From positions 21,031,878 through 21,095,877 of the forward strand of contig OW203740.1 of NCBI GenBank assembly GCA_934045075.1: a stretch of DNA of 64,000 bases. The letters run 5' to 3'. The stretch comes from Yponomeuta sedellus (Eukaryota > Arthropoda > Insecta > Lepidoptera > Yponomeutidae). The notes beneath the pieces were generated by a model that searched no databases, had not been told where the DNA came from, and saw only the letters and a program-made list of their open reading frames with translations. Made by a program: the position numbers and the translations under genes. This document shows, piece by piece, positions 30,601 through 40,823 of the stretch; within the stretch, counting starts at the first letter, position 1; every line of letters begins with the position of its first letter.

Positions 30601-33600
30601 CATTAATAAATAAAATATCATAATTTAATATTAAAATTCAGTTCTTCGATACAGACGATGACACGACCTTCTCGTAAACTAACGTGCCAACGAAACGCGC
30701 AGCTAAGCCGATCGACCTGCTGGCGTGGTACGTGAGCTCGGAGGAGTGCGTGGAGGCGCTGGAGATGCACGAGCCCTACACGTACCTGAACGGGCTGCAG
30801 GAGGCCGACCTGGAGGACCTGCTGGCCGACATCGCCGTGTACCGCGAGCTGCAGCCCGGCGCGCACCACGGCTACTGGCGCGACGTGCAGCGCATCGCGC
30901 GCGCAGAGCTGGACGCGCTGCGCCGCCTGGCCGCGCCCGGGCCCGCGCGCGCCGCCGTGCACCGCGCCGTCGCCGATGACGTCACGCAGGTACCGTGCCC
31001 CGCCCCGCCGCGCCGTCTCCGATGACGTCACGCAGGTACCGTCCGCCCCAATATTTGTAAACTTTTAGCCCGTCGCCACCGCTTTCGACACGATCTCGCA
31101 AGTCATGCGTGCACCGTGCTCGTCCGCGCGTCCGTCTTTCGTCTAAAACCTAACGAAGATCATTCAAGTTACGGACAGGGTGTACCGTGTAGACCGTGCA
31201 CCAGGTCAGCCCGATTCTTTTTGATTTTCTCTACTACTGTTTTATCCAAGCTTAGAAATATTTCCCATGTACGTACAGAAGTGTATCCCCAAAATTAGCT
31301 AATACTCCCTGCCCTCAGGTTTTCAAGGGCAAGACGGGCGCGCAGCTGGAGGCGCTGCAGACGCAGATCGAGGCCAAGATCAGCGGCCGCCGCGACGGCG
31401 TGGACGTCGGCTACTGGGAGAGTCTGCTCAGCCAGCTCAAAGGTACACTCTCGGTCTAGTTCCGCAGTCTCTAAAAGCCTTCTACTTCTACCCGCTCAGC
31501 CATTCAGCAGCGAAAGTGTCATCTCTGTCGGGACCCATCGTGTCGGGGCGGTGGCAGCGGAGCGGAAGATCGAGGGCTTCTCAATCGGGAGGTCGTGGGT
31601 GTTAGTCGTGGCACGTACCGATCGTACCGAAAACGAAGCCATTGGCTTGCGATTAAGACACATTTGTTAAGTTACAATTCCCGCCGATGTTCGTGAGGAC
31701 ACCCTAGCGTCCGACGCGTCTACCTCGGCCGTCGCTAAATTCGATGGCACAACTATTAGGTTGAGGGCGAATTTATCTATTGCGAAGTGTACACGGGCGA
31801 CTAGAGCCTTACTAATTCTGTCGAACGGCGAAAATTGACCGTCTAAATTGCGACGAGGATCATTCGGACACCTAAATTTTATATGTACTTCCAAGTACTG
31901 GGATGGATGACGTACAAAAATGAAATCATAATAATTATTCTTCCCGAATAGAGAGCGTCGAATACTATTTTTATTTTTAATGCAGTAACCCGTGCTAATA
32001 ACAAATTTAAAAACCTATTTAGGGGCTAAAAATTTCACCCATGCCGGGATTCGAACCCGCAACCTCTGGCTATCGGTGCCAGCGCTCAAGTGCTCAATTG
32101 GTAGAGCGCTGGCACGGATAGCCAGAGGTTGCGGGTCCGAATCCCGGCATGGGTGAAATTTTTAGCCTCTAAATAGGTTTTTAAAAGAGAGTGAGACAGT
32201 TTAGGTACACTACAATAGTTGTACTTATGTGAGTGTGTTTGATTGTTTGTTTGTTTGTTTGTTGTGTCGCAGCGCACATGGCGCGCGCGCGGCTGCGCGA
32301 CCGCCACCAGCACAACCTGCGCCGCAAGCTGCAGCTGCTCAAGCGGGAGCAGGGCGTGGCGGCCGCCCCCGACGCCACTGCCGCCCCCGCCGCCACCGCC
32401 GCCCCCGACGCGCCGCCCCCGCCGCCCGGCGACGGCACCCCCCCGCCCAGGTATCGCACGTCTTATTCTCATTCTCTTTTTTAGACAGATCGAATTTACA
32501 TTTATGCATGTTTATCGATCGTAACTGAGGCTTTCGACTTGGTGTCGTTTGATTTGCTGCGGCAGAAATCTAGGATGAAAACTCACCTGCCAGTGGAGCT
32601 CGTACCAGTTCCTGATTATTTGTACGACAATGGAGTCGATGCGGTGAGTGAGTCTAGCGTCGACTTTCACGAGTGTAGGCTGAGATGCAGTGTGAGGCAG
32701 AGAGATTTAGCCTCTCGCTCGCACGCGCGGCTCTCAGGTAGTACTGCGTTAGTGGGCGGGGACGCAGCGCGGCCGCGGCCGAGAGGTCGCCGGCGACTCT
32801 AGAAGTGTTGGCGGAAAGGCCGGATCACCCAGTATGGAAGCGTTTGGATAGCTTACATGTTTATACAAAAATGGGTTACAATAGTTAGAACATTTTCGGG
32901 GCTTAATCGCGCCGAAGATGCGAACGGGTGCCAGCCATCAGTCTTGTCGTGACCACGATGACTGTACTGTTGTCGAAACGTCTAGGTAAAATAGCAATAA
33001 ATTAAGCTCCGAAAATATTCTATGTGTACAAGTCGTGAAAGTTTCAAATTTAGGTTTATAATACAATATCAATCGCTCACCGTGAAAGAAAACATCGTGA
33101 GGAATATTTTGCGTCTGAAGTGTTAACTTATTTCGGCGCTCGCTACGTACGACGACGGCCCGACTTTGAGGCTAATCGTAGTAATTTCAGATCGAAGTAA
33201 TACTTGTGTTTTACGTCTCGTACGTCTCCGCAGCGAGTCGCGGTCGCGCTCGGCGTCCCCGTCGCGGCGGGAGGAGCGGTCGGCGGGGGAGGCGGAGGAG
33301 GCGGCGGGGGAGGAGCGGGAGGCGGCGTGCGCGGCGCTGTACGCCCGCGGGCGCTACAGCCCGGCGCCGCTGGCCGCCGCCGCGCTGGAGGCGGGCGCCG
33401 CGCCGCTCAGCCCGCACGAGGACGCCGCGCGGCTCGCCTTCCTGCGCGCGCGGCTGCGGCACGCGCTGCGCCCCGCGCCCGCGCCCGCGCCGCCCGCGGA
33501 CGCGGCGACCGCGCCCCACGCGCTGGAGGCGGCGGCCGCGCGCGCCATGGGCGGCGGCGAGGGCGCGCGCTTCAGCGTGGAGGTGCCGCTGCCGCAGGAC

Positions 33601-35506
33601 GCGCCCGCGCTGTGGCCGGACAAGTACCGGCCGCGCAAGCCGCGCTACTTCAACAGGTGAGGCCAGACAAGTACCGGCCGCGCAAGCCGCGCTACTTCAA
33701 CAGGTGAGGCCAGACAAGTACCGGCCGCGCAAGCCGCGCTACTTCAACAGGTGAGGCCAGACAAGTACCGGCCGCGCAAGCCGCGCTACTTCAACAGGTG
33801 AGGCCAGACAAGTACCGGCCGCGCAAGCCGCGCTACTTCAACAGGTGAGGCCAGACTAGTACCGGCCGCGCAAGCCGCGCTACTTCAACAGGTGAGGCCA
33901 GACTAGTACCGGCCGCGCAAGCCGCGCTACTTCAACAGGTGAGGCCGACGAGTACCGGCCGCGCAAGCCGCGCTACTTCAACAGGTGGGCCACCGCGCTG
34001 CACTCCTTACAAATTTCAATTATTTTTTTTCATATTTCGTATAAAATTTCATCGTTTCAAACTTCGTAGGCAAATTTTACTGTAAAGATGATCGATTATA
34101 CATTACTGATCGGCGAACACGAAATGTTATCGATAAGATCTGTATCGATTTCCCTTCGAGAGCCGAACTTTCGCGACTGTTGATGTAGCAAAGTGTACTT
34201 TTTTTTTATTCGTGTACACCACCATTACGCACTTGCCTAATTCAATAGTGCAGGAACATTAACTCACAATTAGTTGCATAATCTAGCTAATCTACTAAAC
34301 TAATGTCCATCGGCAGAGTGCACACGGGCTTCGAGTGGAACAAATACAACCAAACGCACTACGACATGGACAACCCGCCGCCCAAGATCGTGCAGGGCTA
34401 CAAGTTCAACATCTTCTACCCCGACCTCATCGACAAGGAGGCCACGCCCTCCTTCACGCTCGTGAGTTGCGCTTCGCCACATTCACACGCCGCGTGCCAG
34501 CTCGGACTGCACAACGAACTCCAAAATAGCCCACTTCTATGTTGAAACTGCAGTGTCCGCGATTTGGTCACTCTCACAAAACTCCTCAGAGCTTATATAA
34601 GCTGCTATTAAGATATCGCTCATCTATCGCTCGCTTTATTATTTACTTATTTTACATGTCTTATGTGCTGTACTGTAAGTAGGTTCTTATTACCTCCGAA
34701 TGGGGCTTGTAGGTAACTAATTAGCGCTTTAGGGTAATAATGTAGCTAGAACAGCCCTAGAAGTTCGCGTACATCTAACCATCATACTGGCAATAGACAT
34801 TATGCATTTCGCCCAATGACCAAAGAGGTCGCTTTGCTATTCAGCCTTGTCTTCGTGTGAGTATAATAGTCGTCAATTTTAAATATTGAACAGCGAAATT
34901 CAATTTGGTTCTTGCGAAAAAAATTTTTAAAAGTTTTCCTTGATTCTTCTTAATGAAAAAAAAGCGGGAATAGAGAACTTTTAATTTAAAATGTGTTATT
35001 CCTGTAATGCCGGTTTTTTTCTACATACCTCACAATCGAGATGTAAAGCAGAATAGCTCGGGTGTAAGCACCAATTGCGCTCTCGAACTATAGGCGCCCT
35101 CGCTGCGCTCGTGCGCCTAAATATCTCGGGCTGCAATTGACGCCTTAGAGCCCTTGGCTACTAATCTACTACTAATTGTTTATTGCACTAATTACATGAG
35201 GGCGGGATTATGCAAGGGCGAACCTTTCATCCGATACTATTCCTGGTCACACAAGAAATCCCCGACTAGATTCGACGTCGTCAGTGAACGTCACTCGAGA
35301 CTCATTGCTGTCCGCAGAAAGTGTGCGAGGACAACGCGGAGTTCTCGGTGCTGCGCTTCCACGCGGGGCCGCCCTACGAGGACATCGCCTTCAAGATCGT
35401 CAACCGCGAATGGGAGTACTCCTACAAGCGCGGCTTCCGCTGCCACTTCCACAACAACATATTCCAGCTCTGGTTCCACTTCAAGCGGTATCGTTACCGC
35501 CGCTAG
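27667..35506 (+). CDS. cactin: Cactin, 9 coding exons after a split start codon
   Basis: Cactin is a nuclear, spliceosome-associated protein; Drosophila cactin binds the IkB protein Cactus. Exons from GT/AG sites and phases: AT of the start codon at 27667-27668, then 27825-28193, 28773-29010, 30314-30488, 30703-30989, 31319-31442, 32273-32450, 33234-33656, 34317-34461 and 35318-35506, about 709 aa (human 758). The N-terminus is RS- and Lys-rich with a 13-Ser run. The middle carries HSFVWGKKLAREGVTQ, KAKPIDLLA-type (AKPIDLLAWYVSSEECVEAL), MHEPYTYLNGLQEADLEDLL and YWESLLSQLKAHMARARLR. The C-terminal Cactus-binding domain is nearly invariant: DKYRPRKPRYFNR, VHTGFEWNKYNQTHYDMDNP, RFHAGPPYEDIAFKIVNREW and a terminal FKRYRYRR. 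Exons ending at 30989 and 33656 carry tandem-duplicated donors. Confidence 0.93.
29140..29340 (+). repeat. tRNA-derived SINE-like repeat
   Basis: GCGGTAGCTCAGTGCGTAGA gives an A-box-like start, and ACACAGGTTCAATCCCCAGT a B-box/T-arm. The anticodon region does not fold well. The downstream ATCCCCAGTGCATGAGGATG repeats part of it. Located in cactin intron 3. Confidence 0.55.
29385..29515 (-). repeat. Repeat, uninterrupted copy of the 61.5/63.6 kb host repeat
   Basis: Read on the minus strand: CGCAGTAAGGAACCTTTAGA, then CTTGGCACAACTTAGT, then TTTTTAGAGATAAACGAGCA. The same sequence is split at 61549-61592 and 63627-63740 by the 2.0-kb Harbinger-like element, so this is a pre-insertion reference copy. 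A partial plus copy is at 29745-29800. Confidence 0.7.
29930..30250 (+). repeat. Probable interspersed repeat in cactin intron 3
   Basis: Contains CTTCGGAACTAAACGACCTA, CCTGAAAATGCGCCGAAATG, GCGTTCGCTTCGCGTTCGAC and GGGGCACCGCCGTGCCCCCG, a palindromic GC patch, then T8/A-rich ends. The style matches lepidopteran retroelement tails. No second copy in the window. Confidence 0.35.
30962..31045 (+). repeat. Two-copy tandem duplication of an exon end and its splice donor
   Basis: Cactin exon 5 ends at 30989: CCGATGACGTCACGCAG then GTACCGT. The same string recurs 46 bp later, with one change (CGTCGCC to CGTCTCC) in its left part, giving a second donor at 31036. Use of the second donor would shift the frame and meet a TGA at about 31023. 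Confidence 0.85.
32005..32185. repeat. Palindromic pair of tRNA-derived repeats
   Basis: Arms of about 85 bp: TTTAAAAACCTATTTAGGGG at the left and CTCTAAATAGGTTTTTAAA at the right, meeting near 32094 (CAGCGCTCAAGTGCTCAATT). Each arm carries the T-arm-like GGGATTCGAACCCG or its inverse. Located in cactin intron 6, about 90 bp upstream of exon 7, so it could form a long RNA hairpin in the pre-mRNA. A (TTTG)n run follows at 32240-32262. Confidence 0.8.
32889..33021. repeat. Short inverted-repeat element (TTCGGGGCTTAAT ends)
   Basis: About 133 bp. Left end GAACATTTTCGGGGCTTAAT, right end ATTAAGCTCCGAAAATATTC. The interior carries GCCGAAGATGCGAACGGGTG, also seen at 6160-6180. It behaves as a MITE-like unit in cactin intron 7. 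Confidence 0.6.
33610..33990 (+). repeat. Eight-fold tandem repeat of an exon 3' end with its splice donor
   Basis: A 47-bp unit (37 bases of cactin exon 8 plus 10 of intron) ends in GCGCTACTTCAACAG, then GTGAGGCCA. Donors fall at 33657, 33704, 33751, 33798, 33845, 33892, 33939 and 33985; the last step is 46 bp and the final donor is GTGGGC. Units 1-4 are almost identical, while units 5-8 carry changes (CTAGTACC, CGACGAGTACC). The first unit is the true exon end. 47 is not a multiple of 3, and the codon after AAC AGG is TGA, so any downstream donor gives a truncated protein. Confidence 0.95.
34560..35300 (+). other. Cactin intron 9
   Basis: AT-rich intron between cactin exons 9 and 10. No gene, RNA or clear repeat seen. 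Confidence 0.4.
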
Positions 35507-36078
35507 CCTCTTTTCGGTTGTTTTCTTTTGGAAGTGCTGTCAAAGGTTTTTTAAATGTGATTAAATTGCAACTTTGCATAATATTGTATTAATGAATTCC
35601 TTTCTGATTTAATCCACTGCACCATTCCATTCATCCATTAATATTTCTCCAATATCATGTGTGATCATGAGACAAATTGACCACAAGTGAACAAGGCTCA
35701 GTTTTATAGTTCCTTAAAACATTAGTCATAAGATAAACTTACACCTTTATCTCAGAGGGGTACGCTGAGACCAGGGACTGCCACTTGCCAAGATCCTGAG
35801 AATTTTCTCTTTATCAACATTCATTGCATGCAAGTTTCAGTTACTTTTAATGACACCCTTCAGATTAAACTTAAACTCCACTTAAAAACATGCATAAACA
35901 GCACACAGATATTATGTTTTCAGGAACTGTTTTTAGAAATAACACCTGTAGTTTATGATAATTACAAATGATGAATAAATAATAATTTAAATTGAAACCT
36001 CCATAGTTTTATTTCTTAGAACCAAAGCAAGTTAAAATGAGAGACTAATATTTACATAAAAATTATTATAATTTATTA
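35507..36078. other. 3' ends of cactin and NDUFS3, convergent
   Basis: Convergent 3' regions. TTGTATTAATGAATTCC after cactin and AATTTATTACTATTCC before the NDUFS3 stop are AT-rich, but a canonical AATAAA for each gene cannot be assigned with confidence. Confidence 0.35.
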
Positions 36079-36873
36079 CTATTCCTTGGGCTTGTCTGCA
36101 CCAGGGTTAACAACTTCCTCTGCATCATGTCCACGGAAGTTGGGGAACTGCTCCCAGGGTGCTTCCAGCTCAAAGCGGCGGAACTCCTGTGCCAGCTCTA
36201 GTGGTTCCACCACCACACGCTTCTGCTCATCATCATAGCGCACTTCCACATAGCCACTAAGTGGGAAGTCCTTGCGGAAGGGGTGGCCTTCGAACCCATA
36301 GTCTGTGAGGATGCGGCGCAGGTCAGGGTGGTTAGCAAAGAACACACCGTACATGTCCCAGATCTCTCGCTCGTACCAGTTGGCGGCCTTGAACACGTCG
36401 TTACACGAGTCCACTGGGCTCAGCTCGTCCGTGTACGTCTTGACGCGGATGCGCGCGTTGTAGCGCAGCGACAGCAAGTTGTACACCAGCTCGAACCGCT
36501 GCGCGCGCGTCGGCACGTCCACGCCCGCGATGTCCACGAGGTTCACGAACTGTGCGCTGTGGTGCTCCTTGAGGAAGCTGAGCACGGGCACCACGCCCTC
36601 GGGCGGTATCAGCACCTCCAGCTCGTTGCCGCTCGTCACCTGCACCTTCTGCACGTACTTGGGAAGGCAGTCCGCCACGTACTTGCCGAAGTCCACCAGC
36701 TGCGACTTCTGCAGCGGGTCAAACTTGGCTACGGTGGGCCTGCTCTCCGCAAGCGGCGTCTGGTCCGCCTTTGTGGCCACGCGCTGCACCAACGGCGGCC
36801 TCGCGTTCCTCAAAATTGTGCGGCACGCATTGTTGCAGCCTACTCCGACGGCTCTTTTGAAAAACAGCGACAT
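36079..36873 (-). CDS. NDUFS3: NADH dehydrogenase [ubiquinone] iron-sulfur protein 3, mitochondrial
   Basis: A core subunit of respiratory complex I in the mitochondrial matrix arm (ND-30 in Drosophila). The 264-aa protein starts [12 protein letters not shown] with a basic, Arg-rich targeting sequence (about residues 1-36). The complex I 30-kDa domain follows: [40 protein letters not shown] and the family signature [20 protein letters not shown], with [20 protein letters not shown] after it. The tail ends GADKPKE. It is complete in one exon, at the normal length for the family (human 264). Codon use is GC-rich but less extreme than in cactin or tejas. Confidence 0.97.
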   Translation of the reverse strand: MSLFFKRAVGVGCNNACRTILRNARPPLVQRVATKADQTPLAESRPTVAKFDPLQKSQLVDFGKYVADCLPKYVQKVQVTSGNELEVLIPPEGVVPVLSFLKEHHSAQFVNLVDIAGVDVPTRAQRFELVYNLLSLRYNARIRVKTYTDELSPVDSCNDVFKAANWYEREIWDMYGVFFANHPDLRRILTDYGFEGHPFRKDFPLSGYVEVRYDDEQKRVVVEPLELAQEFRRFELEAPWEQFPNFRGHDAEEVVNPGADKPKE

Positions 36874-36989
36874 ACTTCAAAACTTCCTTACGTAATTTAC
36901 GAAAATCCCAAAATCCTGCAGGCATTCACGTCAAAACAAATGGAAATGTCATGTATGTCATGATATCATATGCCAATGTAGCCAGATTA

Positions 36990-37280
36990 ACTATTACTTT
37001 CTAATCTGTGGATAATGAGCGTTGCCAACTCTAACGGTCTAAATTACCCAAAAACATAACCAAAAATCCCCAATTTTGGGGTAAATAAAATCGATACATG
37101 CTTAATTCGATATCGATACATGGCCACATTTTCCCCACAAGTTTTTTGTTAAGATTTCATTTGACGGATCAAATTTTAGGCTCCCTCCTGTCTCCCTAAT
37201 GGCCGTCTTCTTAATGACAATATTTTCTGAAATTTATAACAAACCTTGGAATTGTCATCGTCCTTATTAATCTTCTCTTT
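36990..37280. other. Spacer upstream of NDUFS3
   Basis: AT-rich, no gene. ATCGATACATG occurs twice near 37090-37120, part of a small direct repeat. Confidence 0.35.
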
Positions 37281-37284
37281 TCCT

Positions 37285-37970
37285 TTGAAATGAAATGAAA
37301 AGGTTTTATTCAAAGTAGCACAGAAACTGCGGCTTAATGAACGTTACAATTCAAACTAGGTGTCCATTTCAAAATCTGGATCATTTAGGAGAAAAAATGG
37401 ACAAAAAAACTCCCAACTTAGTCTTTTCAAAAGTCCTTAATTAAAATAGTTTATATAATTATTATAAAACACAGAACTCATACATTGTACTGGCTTTAAT
37501 TCCAGACCTCATTGTCATCTAAATAATCTTTTATGTTATAGTAGTCCTTTTGGCACAAAGTGTGCTTAACTTTGAACCGCGATTCAGGCAAGCTTAATAT
37601 ATCTTCAGGTATTTTATTATAGAAGCGTAGGTATACAATGCCCCATGAAGGATGTATTAACCTTTGCCAGCCTAAATAGTGTGAACAAAAGTTTATGTTT
37701 ATTTCTAGTATTTACATTGTGTTGGCTACCTAAAGTTTTAAAGTTAATGATATTTTTCCTAACGTACATAATGTTTTCATATATATACTGGCAATTGTCA
37801 GGATGTTAGTTTCTTTAAAGAAATCTCTTAACGAATCTCTACTATCCAGCCTATAAATGAATCTGATCGCTCTCTATTGCAAGACGAAGATGGTCTCAAT
37901 GTCTGCTGCCCGTCCCCACAGTAGTATGCCATAGGACGTGAGACTATGGAAGTAACTAAAATGAACACTT
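37285..37970 (-). pseudogene. Reverse transcriptase relic of a non-LTR element (3' part)
   Basis: On the minus strand at about 37960-37880 the frame reads HSLTSYGILLWGRAADIETI, typical of the region after the RT catalytic domain. The sequence then decays with stops and ends in the common 3' tail (37285-37440) also found at 5350, 26749, 48751 and 57767. It is dead, but it identifies what that tail family belongs to. Confidence 0.7.
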
Positions 37971-38010
37971 GTCCATTACATTTTAACATCCACTTGTCCA
38001 TTATAGCGTT

Positions 38011-38528
38011 ATTAGGGTTCCGTACCTCAAAAGGAAAAAACGGAACCCTTATAGGATCACTTTGTTGTCCGTCTGTCCGTCCGTCCGTCTGTCAAGACCC
38101 TTTTTCTCAGGAACGCGTGGAGGTATGAAGCTGAAATTTATATCAATTACTCAGGTCTACTGTCCCTTGAAGCTGTGAAAAAATCAAACTTCTAAGCCAA
38201 CGCAATCAAAAGATACAGCCGTTTATGCCGCAAATTTTCGACACTTGCAAGGGAATCAAAACCTACAGGGTGCTTCCCATGAACTCAGAATCTTGAAATT
38301 TGGTACGAAGCAACGTCTTATAGCATAGATAAAGGAAAAATTACGAAAACCATAAATTTTTAGTTACATCACATAATATATATTTTTTTAATAATTTTAA
38401 ACTTACTACCCATTTCCTCATAAACGCGTAGAGGTATTAAATTGAAATTCATACCAAATACTCAGGTCTATAATACAGGTTTGTACGGAACCCTCGGTGC
38501 GCGAGTCTGACTCGCACTTGGCCGGTTT
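38011..38528 (+). repeat. Lepidopteran 'GGGTTCCGTACC ... CTTGGCCGG' repeat, long copy
   Basis: Starts TTAGGGTTCCGTACCTCAAA, contains a (CCGT/CTGT)n run (CCGTCTGTCCGTCCGTCCG) and ends GCGAGTCTGACTCGCACTTG with GCCGGTTTT. Reverse copies are at 14666-15010 and 59489-60290. Non-coding and non-autonomous. Class left open. Confidence 0.7.
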
Positions 38529-38529
38529 T

Positions 38530-39233
38530 ATTATACTAAATAAACAACAAGAGTTACTCCTCAGTATCTATGTGTGAACTCGAAATATTTGCAAAGCTAA
38601 AGTAAACAACCGGGACTTTCCCAATAACGCTACAGTTAGATGTATATAAGCGTTGCCATCAAATAAACTCTAAAATCTTCCTGACTTGAAGTAAAAAATA
38701 AAATTAATTTAATGATAATACTTACCTACTTCTTATACCGCCCCCAACTTTACCCACCAACCTAGGTATCTACATACTGATTCAATTGAAGACCATGCAA
38801 TTTAACATTTGTTTTGAAATTTATTTACAGAATGGGACTCATATTGAGCATGAGATAAAATAAATTGATTAATGACTAGTTGAAAATGTAAAAATTCATA
38901 GTCTTCTTTTCATTACTAACACTTATGTTATTTTGCAAAAGGTGGTCCTTATGATAAAGAATTTCGATCGGGATGATAAAGCACAAGGTAATTTTGGTAA
39001 TTCATTTTAGTAATTACACCCAATATAAAACTAATTTCTGTTTGTACACACTTCTAACTCGAAAACGCCTGGGCCGGTTTTCACGGTTTTTGACTTGTTG
39101 TGTTTATCTCCATATAGCAGAATATAACTTAAAATTTAAAAACTGAAAAATCGCGGAAACAAAAGATTTTGTGTAGGCCACGGGGATGAAGTCATGGGCG
39201 GGAAAAGTTAGTAAGGCGAATAAAAATGAAAGA
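38530..39233. other. AT-rich spacer, no gene recognised
   Basis: Between two repeats. ACTCGAAAACGCCTGGGCCG at 39057 resembles a widely repeated lepidopteran phrase. No ORF of interest. Confidence 0.35.
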
Positions 39234-39682
39234 AATAGGCTATTTGACAAGTTTCTGAAAACCATCTCAGATGTTCGTCAGTGTTAAATGAGCCTTCAGA
39301 AAGTGATAATTCTAAAATCTTTCCCGTATTTATTCATAGAAAAGCAAACAAAAATTCACTTTTAAAATACGCCGCCAAAACGCTCTCTTTGGCAATATGG
39401 CGTCGCACAGGAATTAGTGACGTCACAATTTGACAATTCAATTCACACCCCTAGCGATGACAGTACAGGTTGTTGAATTGTGACGTCACAATAGATTCGA
39501 CCAATCCAGGCCGTTTTCAATAAAATTGATGCAGATACGAAATGATAAAGTTTTATCTTGATTTTTTGGTTAAATCATTCGATTTTTTTCGGTTAAAATG
39601 GCATAGGCCGGTTTAAAAAAATATTCTTTTTACGAATATGTATAAATAATACTTTATTTTTCACACTGTCAAATAGCCTATT
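39234..39682. repeat. MITE with 16-bp perfect terminal inverted repeats
   Basis: AATAGGCTATTTGACA at 39234-39249 and its exact inverse TGTCAAATAGCCTATT at 39667-39682 bound a 449-bp AT-rich, non-coding unit. A clear target duplication could not be fixed. Confidence 0.7.
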
Positions 39683-40720
39683 GCAAAGGAACCGACGAAC
39701 TTTCCAACATGGCAATGGCACTTTTCTTGTTAAAAACACTAATCTGTGATTTTAATTTCTTTATTGTTCTGTGGTTTAATTGTTCTGTGATTTTCACACA
39801 GACGACTCTCTGAACCGAACCTCTGAAAAGTCTGAAAATGAAAACATTAACTAATAGGAGTGGGTCGTTGTCCGATTTTTCGACGACGAAACGCAACCGT
39901 TTTTTCTGGAACGAAAACAGGTCCTCGAAACGGTCCTCGTTCGCAACTGGTTTCATTGTATGCGAACGAGCAAGGCGCAGAGGACGGTCAAACGATTGCG
40001 AACGAGACGAAATCACGAAACATCGGAAAAAATTAGTTGTTTTACACGATATTCGACTGTATACTCATAGACATAAAGATTACTTTATTGTATCACAGAC
40101 CAAAACGAACGGAACGAGCAAGGAGCCGACGACGACGTCGCAATGATCTCATTACGTTCTAGGCTCTATTAATGTACCACTAAAGGACATATCCGCGTCA
40201 AACAATCTAAGGACTGGTCTCGCGACGAACAAACGCTGGCACTGCTTTAGAGTCGCTGGCACTGCTTTAGAATGAAACTTAAAACGGTCCTATCGTCGCG
40301 GAACACAAAACGGTCTTATAAAACGGTTCGTCTTTGCAACGATCACGCCTATTAACTAACAAATTGTCTTTGGTTTCGGTGGTGTTTGTTTCATTCATTC
40401 AATAATTCATTTTCATTCATCATTTGGTTCATTCCATTTCATTGTGATTGTTTGTGGATGTCACAAATTAAACAGGTGGATGTGATTTGGTTACAAAACT
40501 TACAAATGAATGTACATGTTTTGATTTTGATCTAATCACACAAAATAATATTCGAATTCGAAGATATCATTTCTTGCAGAATTAGGTATTTGAGGTTTCA
40601 TGAGAGTATAATGTAATCTGTTAGCCGACTTAGGTACCTAACTTTCGCGTGTTGAACTCTTACTCGGTAGGTAGATAAAAAAGTTCTTGCTTATCAAATG
40701 CTATTTGAGTTTTAGGTAGG
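39683..40720. other. Spacer upstream of the tejas-type gene
   Basis: A 102-aa frame at 39838-40146 is basic and low in complexity and matches nothing I know. A 20-bp tandem repeat, CGCTGGCACTGCTTTAGA, lies at about 40233-40270. The tejas-type promoter and 5' UTR exon must lie in or near here, since the acceptor TGGTTGCAG precedes the first coding exon. Confidence 0.4.
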
Positions 40721-40823
40721 TACGATAATGTTTGAGAGTAGAAATGCTGAGGGCTTGATTAACTGCAGTATGAACGTAGGATGTAATAAATGCATTGGTT
40801 GCAGCGAGAAGGCAGTGAACCAT

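Noticed and set aside
32225..32262. (TTTG)n run as a regulatory element
   Set aside because: Simple repeat in an intron close to a polypyrimidine tract; no further evidence of function.
33610..33990. Regularly spaced repeats as a CRISPR array
   Set aside because: Units are directly abutting with no unique spacers, and they overlap a eukaryotic exon-intron junction.
39838..40146. 102-aa open frame as a gene
   Set aside because: Basic, low-complexity, no motif, no splice context, and an overlapping frame is open on the other strand.
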